From NCBI GenBank assembly GCA_007750655.1, contig CP036290.1:4092001-4156000 (forward strand): a DNA stretch of 64,000 nucleotides. Reading direction: 5' to 3'. This document shows positions 17,580 to 27,441 of the stretch, one piece after another. Positions within the stretch are counted from its first letter, which is position 1, and each line of letters begins with the position of its first letter. A program made the position numbers and the translations under genes. Under the pieces are notes generated by a model, which searched no databases, was not told the DNA's origin, and was given only the letters and a program-made list of their open reading frames with translations. This DNA is from Rohdeia mirabilis (lineage in GTDB: Bacteria > Planctomycetota > UBA1135 > GCA-002686595).

Positions 17580-18665
17580 ATGTCGAGTCGACCCAAGAAG
17601 AAGCGCTCGCTCGCGCTCCGCCTCACGCTGGCCAGCGCTTCGGCCCTCGTCGCACTCGGCCTCTCGCTGTTCGGGATCGAGGCGTACCTCGCTGCGAACG
17701 ATCCCGACCCGGCCGTCCTCATGCGCAACGCGGACCCCGGCCGCTGGGCGGGACTGGTGCACCGACCGAGCGCGATCGAAGGCTTGTCGTACGAACTGGT
17801 GCCGGGCTTCGAGGGGCGCTTCGCCGGCTTCCAGATCCGCGTGAACGACGACGGGCTGCGCGGCGCGAACGTCGAACGTGAACCCGACCCGAAGCGTCTG
17901 CGCATCGCGGTGATCGGCGACTCGACGACCTTCGGCTACGGAGTCTTCAACACGCAGACCTACTCGCACGTGCTGCAGCAGGCGCTGAACGCGCGCCGCA
18001 CGGGCTGGCACTACGAGGTCCTGAACTTCGGGACGAGCGGCTACAACACGCTCGACGAAGCCCTGGTGCTGGAGGAGAAGGTGCTCGCGTACGAGCCCGA
18101 CCTCGTCGTGGTGGGCTACAACCTCAACGACCCGGACGCCGAGCGCCGCCAGCCCCTGAACCGCTTCTTCGACCCGCAGACGTGGTGGGAGAACACGCAC
18201 CTCTACCAACGCCTGAGCTTCCGCGCGTTCAAGGGTCGGCTCGCCAGGTACTCGGACGTGCTGGAGTACTTCCACGACCCCGAAGGTCCGAACTGGCAGG
18301 TGGTGGTCGAGGGCTTCGCGCGGATCGGCACCGCCCTCGAGGGCGCCGGGCTCCCGGGCCTCGTCGTGATCTTCCCGACCGCGATGTCGATGAAGGACTA
18401 CGTCTACGAGGACCTCCACGCCCAGGTCGCGGCCGAGGCCGAGAAGAACGACCTGGCGGTGCTCGACCTCGCGCCCGTGTTCGCCGCGGAGGAGGACGCT
18501 GTGCCGGGAGGGCTGTCGCTGGCGGATCTGCACCCGAACGAGGAAGGCCACCGCGTGGCGGCCGAAGCCATCGCGGCCTGGATCCTCGACCGCCACGAGC
18601 AGTTGTTCGACGGTCGCAGCGCGCGGCCGAAGGCGGAACGCCGGGGCGGCCAACAACAGCGCTGA
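17580..18665 (+). CDS. Membrane-anchored SGNH/GDSL hydrolase
   Basis: A 361-residue protein. Residues 10-32 form a signal anchor after a basic N-terminus. Block I is VIGDSTTFGYG with nucleophile Ser115, block III is GYNLNDPD with the Asn of SGNH enzymes, and block V is DLHPNEEGH with the Asp-His pair near residue 320. These support a periplasmic esterase, lipase or acyl-transfer activity. The ATG at 17580 is preceded by a pyrimidine-rich leader without a Shine-Dalgarno sequence. The gene ends three bases before the convergent stop of the phosphatase-kinase gene. Other SGNH proteins at 36.5-40.9 kb and 58.4 kb are more distant members of the same fold. Confidence 0.85.
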   Translation: MSSRPKKKRSLALRLTLASASALVALGLSLFGIEAYLAANDPDPAVLMRNADPGRWAGLVHRPSAIEGLSYELVPGFEGRFAGFQIRVNDDGLRGANVEREPDPKRLRIAVIGDSTTFGYGVFNTQTYSHVLQQALNARRTGWHYEVLNFGTSGYNTLDEALVLEEKVLAYEPDLVVVGYNLNDPDAERRQPLNRFFDPQTWWENTHLYQRLSFRAFKGRLARYSDVLEYFHDPEGPNWQVVVEGFARIGTALEGAGLPGLVVIFPTAMSMKDYVYEDLHAQVAAEAEKNDLAVLDLAPVFAAEEDAVPGGLSLADLHPNEEGHRVAAEAIAAWILDRHEQLFDGRSARPKAERRGGQQQR

Positions 18666-18668
18666 CGT

Positions 18669-19976
18669 TCAGCGGCCCGACGCGACGCGCTCGAGCACGC
18701 TCGCGACGCGCCGTTCGAGGTCGTCCGAACCACCCGGCTCGAGCAGGCGTTCGCCGGGGAGGTGGCGCTCGAGCAAACCTTCGACCAGGAGCTGGAAGCG
18801 CAGCTGCGTGAACGTGTTCGACGTGCGTACTCCGTCGGACACGAGCGGCAGCACCCCGTGCGGCAACAGGACCACGAGGTCCGTGTCGTCCACCGCCTCG
18901 AGCACGCGCGCGACGAAGCGCTCGGTCGCCGGAACGTCGTCGCCGAGCCCGTAGTGCAACCAGAAGGCCACGTAGTCGAGCGGACTGCGATCGGCGACGT
19001 AGCCCCCGTGCGTGCGCAGCGCAGCCGCCTGCGCCACGCACTGCTCGTCCCACAGCTCCTCGATCAGGAGCGCCAGGCCGCCGGCGTCGAGCGCGTGCAC
19101 GTCGAGCCCTGACTCGAGACGGCGTCGCATGCCCTCGTCCACGTAGGGCACACGGAGCGCATCGGCGACCCGCCGTGCGAGCGTCGTCTTGCCCGTGCCC
19201 GCCGAACCGGACAGCGCGATGCGGCGCACGGGGCGGTCGGCGGCGTTGGACGCGGGCGCGCTCGCTCCGTCGAAGGCCCACGGCCGCTCGCCCAACGTGT
19301 TGAGGACCGCACCTGCCGTGCTGACGAGGATCTCGGTCGACGACGCGATCGCGGGCGCGTGGCGCAGGGCCTCGGTGCCGGGCGTTCCGAGCAACAACGA
19401 GAGGAACGCGCGGATCGGTCCGATGTGGGTCACGACGGCGACGGTGCGGCCCGTCCACGCCGCGCGCCGTTCGCCCCAGAACGCGGCGACGCGCTCGAAC
19501 AGCGCCTGCATCGACTCTCCGCCGCGCGGCGCCGTGTGGAAGTAGTCGGCCCAGTAGGCGTTGATCGCGGGGCCCTCGCGGCGGGAGACCTCGTCCCACG
19601 CGAGGCCCTCCCACGCGCCCAGCGACTGCTCGCGCAACGCGGCGTGGACCTCGAGTTCGGCGCCGCAGCGCTCGGCCACGCGCCGCGCCAGATCCGTGCA
19701 GCGCACGAGGTCGCTCGTGACGACCAGGTCCGGGCGCGGCGAACGCTCGGCGACGAAACGCGCCAGCCGCTCGTGCTGTTCGCGTCCGCGCACGGTCGGT
19801 GCGAGGTCGATCTGGCCGCGCACGATGCGCCGCTCGAAGCCCTCCACCTCACCGTGGCGCAGCAGGAACAGCCGCACCAGATCGTTCTCGGGCATGACCG
19901 CGCGCGTGGCGCTGCCGAACTCGATCGCGGCGGACTGACCGTCCGACCGCTCGCCGCTGGAACGACTCGCGGTCAC
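18669..19976 (-). CDS. Histidine phosphatase fused to P-loop kinase (NadR-kinase/AAA_28-like)
   Basis: A 435-residue two-domain cytoplasmic protein. The N-terminal half is a phosphoglycerate-mutase-like histidine phosphatase, with the RHG motif in LFLLRHGE, the second Arg and acidic residues, and the late His in VVTHIGPIRAF. The C-terminal half has a Walker A (GSAGTGKTT), a DRS motif in YVADRSPLDYVAFW and the overall pattern of NadR-type nucleoside or nicotinamide-riboside kinases. The chosen start is GTG at 19976, which overlaps the tatD stop as GTGA; ATG 19895, directly before the phosphatase domain, is the alternative. Opposing phosphatase and kinase activities in one chain suggest control of a small phosphorylated metabolite, possibly a nucleotide or cofactor precursor. 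That is inference. Confidence 0.78.
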   Translation of the reverse strand: MTASRSSGERSDGQSAAIEFGSATRAVMPENDLVRLFLLRHGEVEGFERRIVRGQIDLAPTVRGREQHERLARFVAERSPRPDLVVTSDLVRCTDLARRVAERCGAELEVHAALREQSLGAWEGLAWDEVSRREGPAINAYWADYFHTAPRGGESMQALFERVAAFWGERRAAWTGRTVAVVTHIGPIRAFLSLLLGTPGTEALRHAPAIASSTEILVSTAGAVLNTLGERPWAFDGASAPASNAADRPVRRIALSGSAGTGKTTLARRVADALRVPYVDEGMRRRLESGLDVHALDAGGLALLIEELWDEQCVAQAAALRTHGGYVADRSPLDYVAFWLHYGLGDDVPATERFVARVLEAVDDTDLVVLLPHGVLPLVSDGVRTSNTFTQLRFQLLVEGLLERHLPGERLLEPGGSDDLERRVASVLERVASGR

Positions 19977-20827
19977 GCGCCCGTCCCGGAGCGCGCGTCG
20001 AGCCGGAAGAAGCGGTGCGCGACCGCCGTGCTGCTCGCGGCCACGTCCTGCGGCGTCCGTCCCGTCGCGGCCGCGATCGTGCGCACGACCTCGGGCAGGT
20101 GCATCGGCTCGTTGCGGCGCGTCTCGGGCTTCGGGCGCAGGCTGCGCGGCAGGAGGTACGGCGCGTCCGTCTCGACCATCAGCCGCTCGGTCGGGATCAG
20201 TCCGACGATGTCGTGCAGGTGCGCACCGCGACGCTCGTCGCAGATCCAACCGGTGATGCCCACGTGCAGGTCGAGGTCGAGGTACGCCATCAGATCCTCG
20301 CGCGAACCGGTGAAGCAGTGCACCACCACGTCGCCGAGTTCGGCGCGGCGCGGCGCGAGGATCTCGAGCAGCGGAACGCGCGCCTCGCGCTCGTGCAGGA
20401 ACAGCGGCAGGCCGGTCTCGATCGCCAACTCGACGTGCGCCTCGAGACAGGCGGCCTGACTGGCCTCGTCCGACCACATGCGGTTGTGATCGAGTCCGCA
20501 CTCCCCCACCGCGACGATCTCGGGCAGGTCGCACAACGCGCGCAGCCTGGCCACGTCGTCGGGACCGAACTCGCCGGCGGAGTGCGGATGCACGCCGGCC
20601 GTCGCGACCAGGTGCTCGGGATGGCGCCGCACGAGTTCGACCGCCGCTTCGACGTCGGGCACGTTCAGACCCAGCACGACCATGCGCTCGACCCCGGCCG
20701 CGAGCGCGCGCGCGATGACCGCGTCCCGATCGGAGGCGAACTGGTTGCTGGTGAGGTTGGCGGCGATGTCGACGAGCTGCACGGCGAGGTTCGGTGGACG
20801 GAGTGGAGCGAGGACCCCGCGCTCCAT
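19973..20827 (-). CDS. tatD: TatD family metal-dependent hydrolase/DNase
   Basis: A 284-residue TIM-barrel metallo-hydrolase closely matching E. coli TatD. It has ANLTSNQF at the N-terminus, TAGVHPH, VAVGECGLDHNR, VVHCFTGSRED, VGITGWICDERRG, and ETDAPYLLPRSL followed by RRNEPMHLP. The active-site His, Glu and Asp residues are all present. TatD has 3'-5' exonuclease activity and has been linked to DNA repair and quality control. The ATG at 20827 is used; the conserved domain starts about 16 residues later, so a GTG near VQLVDIAAN is possible. Its stop overlaps the phosphatase-kinase start. It diverges from the SNF2 gene with a 57-bp gap. Confidence 0.9.
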   Translation of the reverse strand: MERGVLAPLRPPNLAVQLVDIAANLTSNQFASDRDAVIARALAAGVERMVVLGLNVPDVEAAVELVRRHPEHLVATAGVHPHSAGEFGPDDVARLRALCDLPEIVAVGECGLDHNRMWSDEASQAACLEAHVELAIETGLPLFLHEREARVPLLEILAPRRAELGDVVVHCFTGSREDLMAYLDLDLHVGITGWICDERRGAHLHDIVGLIPTERLMVETDAPYLLPRSLRPKPETRRNEPMHLPEVVRTIAAATGRTPQDVAASSTAVAHRFFRLDARSGTGA

Positions 20828-20884
20828 GGATCCGCGGAGCGCGGCGGCGCATGCTACGGCACGAGGACGTAGGATCTCGCGCCC

Positions 20885-23800
20885 ATGGCGACTCCCGATC
20901 CGGCCGCCCTCGACGCGCGCGTCGCCCTCCACCTCGGCCAGGTGGTCCCGCGCCGCACGCGTCTGAAGGCCCACGACTACGTGGCCCAGGGCGCGGTCGA
21001 TCTGGTCGAGGTCACGGCGTCGCGCGTGCTCGCGACGGTGCGTGGAGGCGAGCGCTACAGCATCGTTCTCGAGCGCGTCGAAGTGGCGGGCAAGGGCACG
21101 TGGTACGGCCGCTGCACCTGCCCGGCGTTCGCGAAGTTCGGGCCGTGCAAGCACCTCTACGCGGCGGCGCTCGAATGCCTGTCGGCCGGACACTTCGATC
21201 GCGACGGCGGCGCGGCGGACGCGGATCGAGCGGTGCAGGGCACGGCGCGCGATGCGAGCGACTGGCGGGCCGGGCTCGCGCGCGTCGGCGAGCGCTTCGC
21301 ACGTTCGCGGCGCGACCCGTGGCCGGGCGTGCTCGCGCGCACGCGGCTCTCGTACGAACTGGTCGAGCGCAACGGGCGCGCGTGCCTCGAAGTGGTCGTG
21401 GACGACGCGTCCGAGGTCGCGCCGCCGGAGTGGGCCGACCTCGCGCGGCTGGGCGACGAGCTGGACCGCGCGGTGCTCGCGCGGTTGGCGGACGATCGGC
21501 CCGCGCGCACCGGCGAACCCGTGGCGCTCGATCCCGCGCGTGCGGAGGCCGTCCTGCCGCTGCTCGCGCACTCGGGGCGACTCACGTTCGGCGGCGATCG
21601 CGTCCAGCACGGCGGCGACGGAACGTGGACGCTCGCGCTCGGACTCGAACCCGACGGGAGCGATGTGGTGCTGACCGCCGGACTGGCGCGCGAAGGTGCG
21701 TGGAGCGCGCTCGACGAACCCAGCGCCTGGCCGGCGCTCGGTTGGGCCGTGGCCGCCGACGATCGGTTGCTGCGGCTCGCCGCGCGCCCGAGCGACGTGG
21801 CCGTGCTCGACGTCGCGCGCCAGGGCGGCGTGCGCGCGCCGGTCCGCGAAGCCGAGGAGTTGCGCGCCCTCGCCGTGGAAGCCGGACTGCCTGGACTCGG
21901 CCCCACCTCCGCCGAAGCCGTGCCGCGCGGCGTGCGCCTCGAACTCGAGCAGTCGAGCGCGACGGCGAGCGAGATCGACGCGCGCATCCTGTTCGACTAC
22001 GGCGGGTCGCGCGTGCGCGCCAGCAGTCCGAGCGAAACGGTCACCATCGACGGCGGCGCGACGCGGCGGCGATCGCGCGAGGCCGAACGCCTGGCGCTCG
22101 GCGTCTTCATCGCCGCCGGCGGCCGCGCGGCGCGCGTGCCCGAACTCACGCGGCGCGACGGGATCGTGCCGCGCGAGACGCTCGACGCGGTGCTCGGCGA
22201 AGCGCTCGAACGCGACTGGGAACTGGGTCTCGAGGGCCTGTCGTTCACGACCGCGGACGAACTCTCGATCGAGGCGCGCGAGGAGTCGGGCGAGTTGGTC
22301 CTGGCCGGCTTCGCGCGTTTCGGTGCGCGACGGCTGTCACTGGACGAGCTGCTCGGTGCGGGCGACGACGGACGCTTGCGATTCGAGGACGGCACGACGG
22401 GACTCGTCGGTGGAGCGCTGCGGCGCGCGTTGGCCTGGGCCGCGCGTCTCGGTCGCACCAGGAACGGCGAACTGCGCATCGACACGGCCCGCGGTTGGCT
22501 CGCGGCGCCGTTGCTCGCGGGCCTCGGCGCGACGCTGCCCGAGTCGGTCGAACGGGCGCGTGCGGCCTTCGACGGAGCGCGCACGGAACCGGACCCGCCG
22601 CGCGCCTTCGAGGGCGAACTGCGTCCCTACCAGTCCGCGAGCCTCGGTTGGTTCGACGGGCTCGAACGGCTCGGACTCGGTGGGTGTCTGGCCGACGACA
22701 TGGGCCTCGGCAAGACGGTGCAGGTGCTCGCGCGCCTCGTGCAGCGCCGCGAGCAGGGCCTGGCCGAAGGACCGAGCCTGGTCGTCGCGCCGCGCTCGGT
22801 CGTGCACCACTGGCGCGAACAGGCCGCGCGCTTCGCCCCGTTCCTCGACGTGGCCGAGTACTCGGGCGCCGGCCGCGATCTGGACGCCGCGCGCCGCTCC
22901 CACGTGGTGCTCGTCACCTACGGCACGCTGCGCCAGGACGCCGAGGCGTTCGCGGCCGCGCCCTGGGACCTGGTGGTGCTCGACGAGTCGCAGCAGATCA
23001 AGAACGCGGCGAGTCAGACGGCAGCGGCGGCGCGGGGACTCGTGGCGCGCGCCCGTCTCGCGCTGTCGGGGACGCCGGTCGAGAACCACCTGGGCGAGCT
23101 GGCGTCACTGATGGCGTTCCTCAATCCCGGGCTCCTGGGACGCAGCGCGACCGCCCTCGAGAAGCTGCGCGACGAGCGTTCGGCGCGCGAACTGTTGACC
23201 GCGCTCGCGCCCGTTTTCCTGCGGCGCACGAAGGACGCGGTGCTGTCCGAGCTGCCGCCGCGCACCGAGGTCACGTTGTGGTGCGAGCTCGAGGGCGAAC
23301 AGGCCGCGCGCTACGAGGCGCTGCGCCGCACCGCGCGCGCCGAGATCCTGGGCGAGACGGACGCCGCGGCCGAGGGCCAGGGCGGGCTGTTCGACTCGCG
23401 CACGACGGATCGCAGTGCGGGGGTGCACGAGTCGCAGGACGCGCCGTCGCCCATGCACGTGCTCGCACACCTGACGCGCCTGCGCCAGGCGGCGTGCCAC
23501 GCGGGACTGCTCGACGAGAGCCTCGGCGGCACGCCCAGCGCCAAGTTCCGCGAGCTGTTGCCGCGCCTCGAACGACTGGCCGAGGAAGGTCGCAAGGCGC
23601 TCGTCTTCAGTCAGTTCACGGGCCTGTTGCACCGTCTCGCGCCCGAACTCGACGAGCGCGGACTGGGCTGGGAACTGCTCGACGGCCGCACGCGCAACCG
23701 GGCCGCCCGCGTGCGCGCGTTCCAGGAGTCCGACGACGTCTCGGTCTTCCTGATCTCGTTGAAGGCCGGCGGCACGGGCCTCGACCTGACCGCGGCCGAC

Positions 23801-24034
23801 ACGGTGTTCCTGCTCGATCCGTGGTGGAACCCCGCCGCCGAACGTCAGGCGATCGACCGCGTGCACCGCATCGGCCAGACCAGGCCCGTGCTGGCCTACC
23901 GCCTGCTCGCGCGCGACACCGTCGAGGAACGCGTCGCCCGACTCGCGGCGTCGAAGGGCGCGCTGCTCGAGGAACTGTTCGCGAGCGAGAGCCTGGGCGT
24001 GCTGGATCGCGCAACGCTCGAGAGTCTGCTCTAG
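20885..24034 (+). CDS. SWIM zinc-finger SNF2-family helicase
   Basis: A 1049-residue nucleic-acid-dependent ATPase. The N-terminal SWIM motif is CTC...CKH (C77, C79, C88, H90), typical of bacterial SNF2 proteins that carry an accessory DNA- or protein-binding domain. About 450 residues of weakly conserved sequence follow. The helicase core starts near 575 with RPYQSASLGWF, then Walker A DDMGLGKT near 604-612, motif II as DESQ near residue 700 (DEAQ or DEGH is more usual), motif III SGTPVEN, and the C-terminal lobe with LVFSQFTG, SLKAGGTGLDLT and DRVHRIGQTRPV. It probably remodels protein-DNA complexes in repair or transcription. It is monocistronic, divergent from tatD and convergent with the esterase gene. 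Confidence 0.92.
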   Translation: MATPDPAALDARVALHLGQVVPRRTRLKAHDYVAQGAVDLVEVTASRVLATVRGGERYSIVLERVEVAGKGTWYGRCTCPAFAKFGPCKHLYAAALECLSAGHFDRDGGAADADRAVQGTARDASDWRAGLARVGERFARSRRDPWPGVLARTRLSYELVERNGRACLEVVVDDASEVAPPEWADLARLGDELDRAVLARLADDRPARTGEPVALDPARAEAVLPLLAHSGRLTFGGDRVQHGGDGTWTLALGLEPDGSDVVLTAGLAREGAWSALDEPSAWPALGWAVAADDRLLRLAARPSDVAVLDVARQGGVRAPVREAEELRALAVEAGLPGLGPTSAEAVPRGVRLELEQSSATASEIDARILFDYGGSRVRASSPSETVTIDGGATRRRSREAERLALGVFIAAGGRAARVPELTRRDGIVPRETLDAVLGEALERDWELGLEGLSFTTADELSIEAREESGELVLAGFARFGARRLSLDELLGAGDDGRLRFEDGTTGLVGGALRRALAWAARLGRTRNGELRIDTARGWLAAPLLAGLGATLPESVERARAAFDGARTEPDPPRAFEGELRPYQSASLGWFDGLERLGLGGCLADDMGLGKTVQVLARLVQRREQGLAEGPSLVVAPRSVVHHWREQAARFAPFLDVAEYSGAGRDLDAARRSHVVLVTYGTLRQDAEAFAAAPWDLVVLDESQQIKNAASQTAAAARGLVARARLALSGTPVENHLGELASLMAFLNPGLLGRSATALEKLRDERSARELLTALAPVFLRRTKDAVLSELPPRTEVTLWCELEGEQAARYEALRRTARAEILGETDAAAEGQGGLFDSRTTDRSAGVHESQDAPSPMHVLAHLTRLRQAACHAGLLDESLGGTPSAKFRELLPRLERLAEEGRKALVFSQFTGLLHRLAPELDERGLGWELLDGRTRNRAARVRAFQESDDVSVFLISLKAGGTGLDLTAADTVFLLDPWWNPAAERQAIDRVHRIGQTRPVLAYRLLARDTVEERVARLAASKGALLEELFASESLGVLDRATLESLL

Positions 24035-24043
24035 ACGCTTTCG

Positions 24044-25249
24044 CTACAGACCCGTGAGGAACCGCGCCACGCGCTCCTCCGCGATCTGCGTGCCGAAGCC
24101 GCCGGGCACGTACTCGAACAGGTGGTCGGTCGCGGGCAGCAGCACGAGCTCGTAGTGGACGCCGAACGCGGCCAGGCGTTCGGCCAACCGCTCGACGTTC
24201 GCCGGCCACACCAGACGGTCGTTCGCGCCGTGGATCAAGAGCGTGCGCGGCGACGTCGCGGTCACGTGGGTCGTGGGCGAGGCCAGGGCGAAGCGTTCGG
24301 GGAAGTCGTCCGGCGTGCCACCGATCAACTGCTCGACGCGCTCGGTGCTGCGCAGGTCGATCGGGTACCACCACGGGTAGTCGGCGTCGAAACCGATGTC
24401 GAGCACGACCGGCGGCGAGATCGCGATCGCGCCGACCACCGGCACGTCGCCCGTCCGCGCGCCGTTCGCTGCACCGCCGACCAGTGGACTCGGCGGGAAG
24501 TCCGCGTCGTCGCCGTAGGCCGCGCACAGCGCCAGATGTCCGCCGGCCGACGCGCCCATCACGACGATGCGATCGACGTTCCACTCGCTGGCGTGGGCGC
24601 GGACCCACCGGACCGCGGCGCGCACGTCCTGGACCGCGTCGCGCCAACGGGGCGGCGGCGTCAAGCGATACTCGACGTCGAAGACCACGCAATCGTGTTC
24701 GGTGAGGAAGCGGCACCAGTGCGGCGCTTCGCTGCGCTCGCCGAAGGCCCAGGAACCGCCGTGGACGCGCACCACGGCGATGCGCGTCGGGGCGGCGCTC
24801 GTCCCACCGTCCGGCGCCCAGACGTCGAGCCGCAGCGTGCGCTCCTCGACGCGCGCGAAGTCGACCACCGCCGCCGGCTCGCCCACGCCCTGCGTCCACT
24901 CGGTGAGGAAGCGCCCCGGGGAGAGTTCGACGCCCAGGTCCTCGGCGACCTCGAAGCGACGCGACTCGAGCACGACCGCCGCCACCACGCCGACCAGGGC
25001 GAACGCGACGAGGGCGCCGTGCATGACGCCGTGCAGGAGACCCCGACGTGTCTCGCGCGCGCCGCCCCGCCTGGACGCCAGCGCGAGTCCGGCCGCGACC
25101 AGCGCGATCGCGATCCACAGCGGCCGCAGCTCGTTCGCGAAGGCCGCCAGGTACCAGAGCTCGATCGTCGGCGCCGGCACCCAGCCCCACAGGATCCAGG
25201 GCAGATCGAGCACGAGCAGGGCGAGCGCGGCGATGAAGCGGGAGTTCAT
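24044..25249 (-). CDS. Membrane-anchored alpha/beta hydrolase (carboxylesterase/acetylesterase-like)
   Basis: A 401-residue protein. Roughly the first 120 residues contain three to four hydrophobic helices (FIAALALLVLDLPWILWG, ELRPLWIAIALVAAGLA, GALVAFALVGVVAAVVLE). The rest is an esterase domain of the BD-FAE/hormone-sensitive-lipase group, with the oxyanion-hole HGG in RVHGGSWAFG, nucleophile elbow GASAGG, a late Asp in LIHGANDRLVW and the catalytic His in ATDHLFEY. The membrane part suggests it acts at the cytoplasmic membrane with the catalytic domain probably outside. Substrate unknown; short-chain acyl esters or acetylated sugars are typical of the family. It is convergent with the SNF2 gene, nine bases apart. 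Confidence 0.83.
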   Translation of the reverse strand: MNSRFIAALALLVLDLPWILWGWVPAPTIELWYLAAFANELRPLWIAIALVAAGLALASRRGGARETRRGLLHGVMHGALVAFALVGVVAAVVLESRRFEVAEDLGVELSPGRFLTEWTQGVGEPAAVVDFARVEERTLRLDVWAPDGGTSAAPTRIAVVRVHGGSWAFGERSEAPHWCRFLTEHDCVVFDVEYRLTPPPRWRDAVQDVRAAVRWVRAHASEWNVDRIVVMGASAGGHLALCAAYGDDADFPPSPLVGGAANGARTGDVPVVGAIAISPPVVLDIGFDADYPWWYPIDLRSTERVEQLIGGTPDDFPERFALASPTTHVTATSPRTLLIHGANDRLVWPANVERLAERLAAFGVHYELVLLPATDHLFEYVPGGFGTQIAEERVARFLTGL

Positions 25250-25413
25250 GGGTGGTACGGGTGGCGCGCCCGCTCTCGGTGTTCGCCCGGTACCACCGCC
25301 GCGGTTTCGAGCTGTTCGCTCGCGGTGCTACCTTCGTCGCCCACCGCCCGCGGTGTCGCGCTCCGGCGCGCATCCTCCCCCCCCGTCCGCGCGCACCACA
25401 CCCGCATTCTTCC

Positions 25414-27426
25414 ATGCACCGCCGACTGCTCCCGTTCCTGCTCGTCCTCGTCGCCGCGCTCCTCGTCCAGAGCGCTTCGCTCGCGACGCCGCGCGCCCAT
25501 GTGTCCAGCGCGGACGCGGTGCTCACGGTCGCCGACGAGGTCCTGTTCGAGGACTGGCAGGTGATTCGCATCGCTGGCGCCGACTCGGGCTACGTGCACA
25601 CGACGATCACGCGCAGCACCGAGGGCGACGAGATCCTCTACGTGGTCGACGCCGACTCGCGCATGAAGATGAACCGCATGGGCGCGGTCATCGACGTGGT
25701 GACGACCCAGCGCAGCGTCGAGAACGCCGATGGCGAGCTGGTGCGGATCGACTCGTCGGTCTCGATGTCGAACCGCCCGACGGCCACGCGCGTGGACTTC
25801 TCGGACGGCGTCGCCCACCTGAAGACGACGGTGATGGGCGAGACGCGCGAGCTCGAGGTCGACGTGCCGCCCGACACGCTGGGTCCCTACTGGCTCGGCC
25901 AGCGCGCCTGGGAGTACGCGGACCAGCCCGGAGCGCGTTTCCAGCTGACGACCTGGGGCGGCGACACGAACAGTCCCACGACGGTCGACGTCCACATGGT
26001 CGGGCGCGAGGACGTGATCGTCGGCGGCGAGAAGCTGTCGCTCGTGCGCTTCGAGACGACGCTCGAGGCGGCCGGCGGCGTCACGACGTCGAACTGGGCC
26101 GACGAGACCGGCAACCCGGTCAAGACGTCGACCTCGATGATGGGCCTGACGATCGAGACCCTGCGCTGCGACGAGGGCACGGCCCGCGCTGCCTACGCCG
26201 CGGGCGGCGAACTGTCGCCCGACGTGTTCCGCGCCAGCGTGGTCGTCTCGAACGAGTACCTGCCCTCCGCCCGATCGGTCGACGTCGCCGAGATCCGGCT
26301 GACGCCTCGCAACGCTCGCGTGAAGTTCGACGACGTGGCGGACAACCGTCAGAGCGTCGAAGAGGTCGCTGCGGACGGATCGATCCTCGTGCGCATCGAA
26401 CGCCGCACGCCGCCGGCCGAGCGCAACGCGCCGCGCCCGCTCGTCGACGTGCCCGCGGAGTTGGAGAAGCCGTTGGCCTCGAGCTCGATGATCCAGTCGG
26501 ACCACCCGGACATCGTCGGCATCGCGAACGAGATCGTCACGGGCGAGACCGACGCCTGGCGCGCGGCCCAACGGATCGAGGCCTGGGTCGAGAAGAACGT
26601 GACCGAGAAGGGCATGGACGTGGGCTTCGCGTCCGCGCTCGAGGTCTGCACCGATCGCGCCGGTGACTGCACCGAGCACGCCGTGCTGTTGTGCGCGCTG
26701 GCCCGCGCCGCCGGGATTCCGTCGCGCGTCGCGATGGGCCTGCTCTACATCGGCGGCATCTGGGGCGGACACGCCTGGACCGAGGTCTGGATCGACGGCG
26801 ACTGGTACCCGGTCGACGGCACGATCGGCAGCGGTTCGGTCGACGCGCTGCACCTGACGCTCGCGCGCCTCGACCTCGCCGAAGGCAGCCCGATGGCCGA
26901 CTTCGCCGGACTGGCGAGCACGATCGGCGAGCTCGACATCGCCGTGCAGAGCTTGCGCATCGGTGCTCGCACGATCGACCTGACCGAGGGCGAACTCGTG
27001 CGCGACGAGAACGGACGCTACGTGAACGACGTCTGGGGCATCGCGTTCGACATGCCCGTCGGGTGGGACGTGGACCCGAAGCGCCCGAGCGCGGACATCG
27101 GCTTCGAGATCCTCGAGATGGACGGTCGGACGCCCGACAACAAGAAGGTCTCGATCGAACTCGAGGCTCGCGATCCGGTCTACGCGCGCGAGCTGGCCAG
27201 CCTGCTGCGCGCGCCGAGCATGGACGACCTCGTGCGCTTCGAGGTCGACGGCCGCACGGCCTGGTACCACGACGGCGAAGGGCTCGTGCGCATTCCGCGC
27301 CACATCGCGATCGTCGACACGGACCGCGTGTTCGTGCTCCACGTGAGCCGCGTCAACGGCGACGCCCAACTCGCGCTGCTCGACGAGCTCCTCGCCTCGC
27401 TCGACCTGGACGTCGGACGCGACTGA
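25414..27426 (+). CDS. Exported transglutaminase-like superfamily protein
   Basis: A 670-residue protein with an N-terminal signal peptide (LLPFLLVLVAALLVQSASLA). The middle contains a transglutaminase core with Cys in GDCTEHAVLL near residue 419, His in GGHAWTEVW near 453 and Asp in YPVDGT near 468, the complete catalytic triad. An N-terminal all-beta region of about 380 residues and a C-terminal region of about 150 residues flank it. Bacterial members of this superfamily usually act as cysteine peptidases or amidases rather than cross-linking enzymes. The ATG at 25414 gives a clean signal peptide; longer in-frame sequence upstream overlaps the divergent promoter region. It precedes the sigma factor gene by 144 bp. 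Confidence 0.85.
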   Translation: MHRRLLPFLLVLVAALLVQSASLATPRAHVSSADAVLTVADEVLFEDWQVIRIAGADSGYVHTTITRSTEGDEILYVVDADSRMKMNRMGAVIDVVTTQRSVENADGELVRIDSSVSMSNRPTATRVDFSDGVAHLKTTVMGETRELEVDVPPDTLGPYWLGQRAWEYADQPGARFQLTTWGGDTNSPTTVDVHMVGREDVIVGGEKLSLVRFETTLEAAGGVTTSNWADETGNPVKTSTSMMGLTIETLRCDEGTARAAYAAGGELSPDVFRASVVVSNEYLPSARSVDVAEIRLTPRNARVKFDDVADNRQSVEEVAADGSILVRIERRTPPAERNAPRPLVDVPAELEKPLASSSMIQSDHPDIVGIANEIVTGETDAWRAAQRIEAWVEKNVTEKGMDVGFASALEVCTDRAGDCTEHAVLLCALARAAGIPSRVAMGLLYIGGIWGGHAWTEVWIDGDWYPVDGTIGSGSVDALHLTLARLDLAEGSPMADFAGLASTIGELDIAVQSLRIGARTIDLTEGELVRDENGRYVNDVWGIAFDMPVGWDVDPKRPSADIGFEILEMDGRTPDNKKVSIELEARDPVYARELASLLRAPSMDDLVRFEVDGRTAWYHDGEGLVRIPRHIAIVDTDRVFVLHVSRVNGDAQLALLDELLASLDLDVGRD

Positions 27427-27441
27427 ACCGGGGCTGTTCGA

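Noticed and set aside
15978..18656. Minus-strand frame opposite the sulfatase-like and SGNH genes
   Set aside because: The plus-strand genes have full catalytic or fold motifs; the antisense frame has none.
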